Source: Gordoniibacillus kamchatkensis
GTDB taxonomy: Bacteria > Bacillota > Bacilli > Paenibacillales > NBRC-103111
Assembly: GCF_000829455.1 (NCBI RefSeq)
Contig: NZ_JXAK01000010.1
Span: 1-64,000, forward strand
DNA: 64,000 nucleotides
Direction: 5' to 3'
Shown here: positions 62,741 through 64,000 of the stretch, in pieces
How the letters are laid out: every line of letters begins with the position of its first letter
Numbering within the stretch: position 1 is the first letter of the stretch
Made by a program: the position numbers and the translations under genes
Notes under the pieces: model-generated
The model's input: the letters and a program-made list of their open reading frames with translations, nothing else
Databases searched by the model: none
Told to the model about the DNA's origin: nothing

Positions 62741-63363
62741 CGGATACGATAGTAAAATGATCATGTAGGAGAAGGCGACACGGCGAACTACTCCAGATCG
62801 TTGAAGTACTGATTAAATAGCTAGGACTCCCTATATACAAGGAGTCCCGGTCTATTACTATATTATCGCTGGACGGCTGTGCGGCACGGCGGCACGACGG
62901 TGCGTCGGTGCTGCCAGCAGCCAGCCACATTCAGCCCCCTCGGAATTGCAGAGTCTTGCGCACAAAGTCGCTAAATTGGGTCTCTGGTGGCGCTATCAAG
63001 GAATCACCATTCGCAAACAGCTGCTTGCGACCAGTTGTTCCGTCTTGAGCGAACAATCGTCGTTAACAGAGTCAACGCAGTCTCTACCACGTTATATTTC
63101 TCTTTTGGCCGCGGTAACAGCGTCACCATGTTCTCCAATTAGCGACTTTCGGCTGTATTTCCCCGACATTCAAACGGCAACATGGCTCTGCGGCCCAGTA
63201 TTGACGTCTGACGACGCTTTTCTTGGGATGCTGCATAAGAGGCGCTATTACTGACACGCCGACGCACATGGCACGATAAGAGGAGACGTCTTACTCCGAC
63301 TAAAGGATTAGCGCGTTTCCCGAACCGACGGAAGAGAAGCACCGTTATAGAGCTCAGCGACAC
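62741..63363. other. Gene-free stretch with hairpins
   Basis: I see no credible coding region in these 620 bp; the open frames lack ribosome binding sites and family-like sequence. A hairpin at 62824-62847 (GGACTCC and GGAGTCC) could end the acetyltransferase transcript. A GC-rich self-complementary tract at about 62870-62925 (GTGCGGCACGGCGGCACGAC) is unusual in the AT-rich surroundings and marks the edge of the foreign-looking segment. Confidence 0.5.
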
Positions 63364-63414
63364 GAAAAAACGGCCCGCGAGCCGGATCGTCGTCGATCCG
63401 CTGCAGGCCGTTTT
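63364..63414 (-). terminator. Terminator of the GH35 gene
   Basis: On the minus strand AAACGGCCTGCAG pairs with CTCGCGGGCCGTT and continues with an inner CGGATCG stem. TTTTTTCG follows. It lies six bases after the stop at 63420. Confidence 0.85.
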
Positions 63415-63419
63415 GCCTG

Positions 63420-64000
63420 TTATTGCTCGGGGGCGCCCAAATCGGGCGAAGCTTCCAGCGAGACTTCCGCTTTCCCAGTGCCGTGCAGCTCCAGCACGAC
63501 GATTTCGTTCGCGCCTTTGCGCAGCAAAGGTCCAGGCACGTACAGCGTACGCTGCGGGCCGCGCTCCCAATATCTTCCCAGGTTGAAGCCGTTGATCCAG
63601 ACGACGCCCTTGGTCCATCCGTCCAGACGGAGGAACGTGTCGGCGATGTCATCCGCTTCAAACGTTCCGCGGTAAAAGACCGGTGTGCCGGAGCTCTGCT
63701 GTTGTCCCCCCGCCGCGAACTGCAGAGACTCCGTCGTCTTCAGCGGCAAAGGATGCATCGTCCACCCGAACAGGAACTGGTTGTCGAGGCGCACTCCTTC
63801 GGTGATGCCTTTGCTGTCTTTCAGCCGCGGGCCGTAATTGACGCGCCCCATATTTTCGACCAGGATATCCAGGCTCGCCCCGCCCGCGGGAATGTCGAGC
63901 GTTAAAGGCTGCGGCGCCCAGCGTTCGACGGTGCCGGCGAAGACGCCGTCCACATACACTTGCGCCCGGTCATGGACGTCCTGAAGATGCAGCTTTGCGC
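63420..64000 (-). CDS. C-terminal part of a GH35 beta-galactosidase
   Basis: The open frame enters from the right edge and ends in TAA at 63420, so only the last 193 codons are here. They encode the galactose-binding-like C-terminal domain of GH35 enzymes: QDVHDRAQVYVDGVFAGTVER, VENMGRVNYGPRLKDSKGI, and the signature GWTKGVVWINGFNLGRYWERGPQRTLYVPGPLL cut here at the usual place. The catalytic barrel lies outside the window. The family removes terminal beta-galactose. Its relation to the sulfatase block 17 kb away is only contextual. Confidence 0.9.
   Translation of the reverse strand, partial: AKLHLQDVHDRAQVYVDGVFAGTVERWAPQPLTLDIPAGGASLDILVENMGRVNYGPRLKDSKGITEGVRLDNQFLFGWTMHPLPLKTTESLQFAAGGQQQSSGTPVFYRGTFEADDIADTFLRLDGWTKGVVWINGFNLGRYWERGPQRTLYVPGPLLRKGANEIVVLELHGTGKAEVSLEASPDLGAPEQ

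Noticed and set aside
62946-63254. 102-codon plus-strand frame in the right intergenic region
   Set aside because: No ribosome binding site, Ser/Thr-rich random composition, no family pattern.

Overview
The window comes from a GC-rich, endospore-forming Firmicute, most likely Paenibacillus or a close relative. The evidence is an H-type small acid-soluble spore protein (SspH), a CotD-like coat protein, Spo0A-type binding sites, several YesM/YesN and AraC sensor systems attached to sugar importers, AGGAGG-type ribosome binding sites and a TPP riboswitch in front of thiC. Most genes lie on the minus strand. No rRNA, tRNA or CRISPR array was seen.

Layout. 0-11 kb: a carbohydrate uptake and sensing locus. 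It holds a YesN-type regulator, a LytS/YesM-type kinase and a membrane-anchored sugar-binding protein (together like a XylFII-LytS-YesN three-component sensor), then a PfkB sugar kinase, an endonuclease/exonuclease/phosphatase-fold protein and a ribose-family ABC importer. 11-24 kb: a cyclic-di-GMP and exopolysaccharide island. It contains a full ydaJKLMN-type operon (GH8-like hydrolase, degenerate GGDEF receptor, DUF2334 deacetylase-like protein, BcsA-like glycosyltransferase, BcsB-like protein), a PilZ protein, a CheY, a response regulator with an SARP-like output domain, a histidine kinase and an HD-GYP phosphodiesterase. Both ends of the island carry TTTGTCGAA boxes that match the Spo0A consensus; the three in front of ydaJ are spaced exactly 32 bp apart. 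24-29 kb: thiamine genes (tenI-thiO-thiS-thiG, and thiC behind a TPP riboswitch) with sspH between them. 29-38 kb: an SDR plus an RspA/ManD-type dehydratase, a MacAB-like efflux set with a lipoprotein, and a CUT1 sugar importer. 38-55 kb: a sulfated-glycan-type locus with three Cys-type sulfatases, their formylglycine-generating enzyme, an oligopeptide-family ABC importer and two AraC regulators, plus the 3' remnant of a deleted sugar permease. 55-64 kb: a chromate transporter, CotD, a large secreted multidomain protein, an AT-rich segment with a two-DTG retropepsin-like protein and two GNAT acetyltransferases, and the 3' part of a GH35 beta-galactosidase.

Ten single-base indels, mostly one base missing from a short homopolymer, break eight otherwise intact genes. 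Both halves of each gene remain conserved, so I read them as probable sequencing or assembly errors. These genes are given as one CDS each with the break noted.
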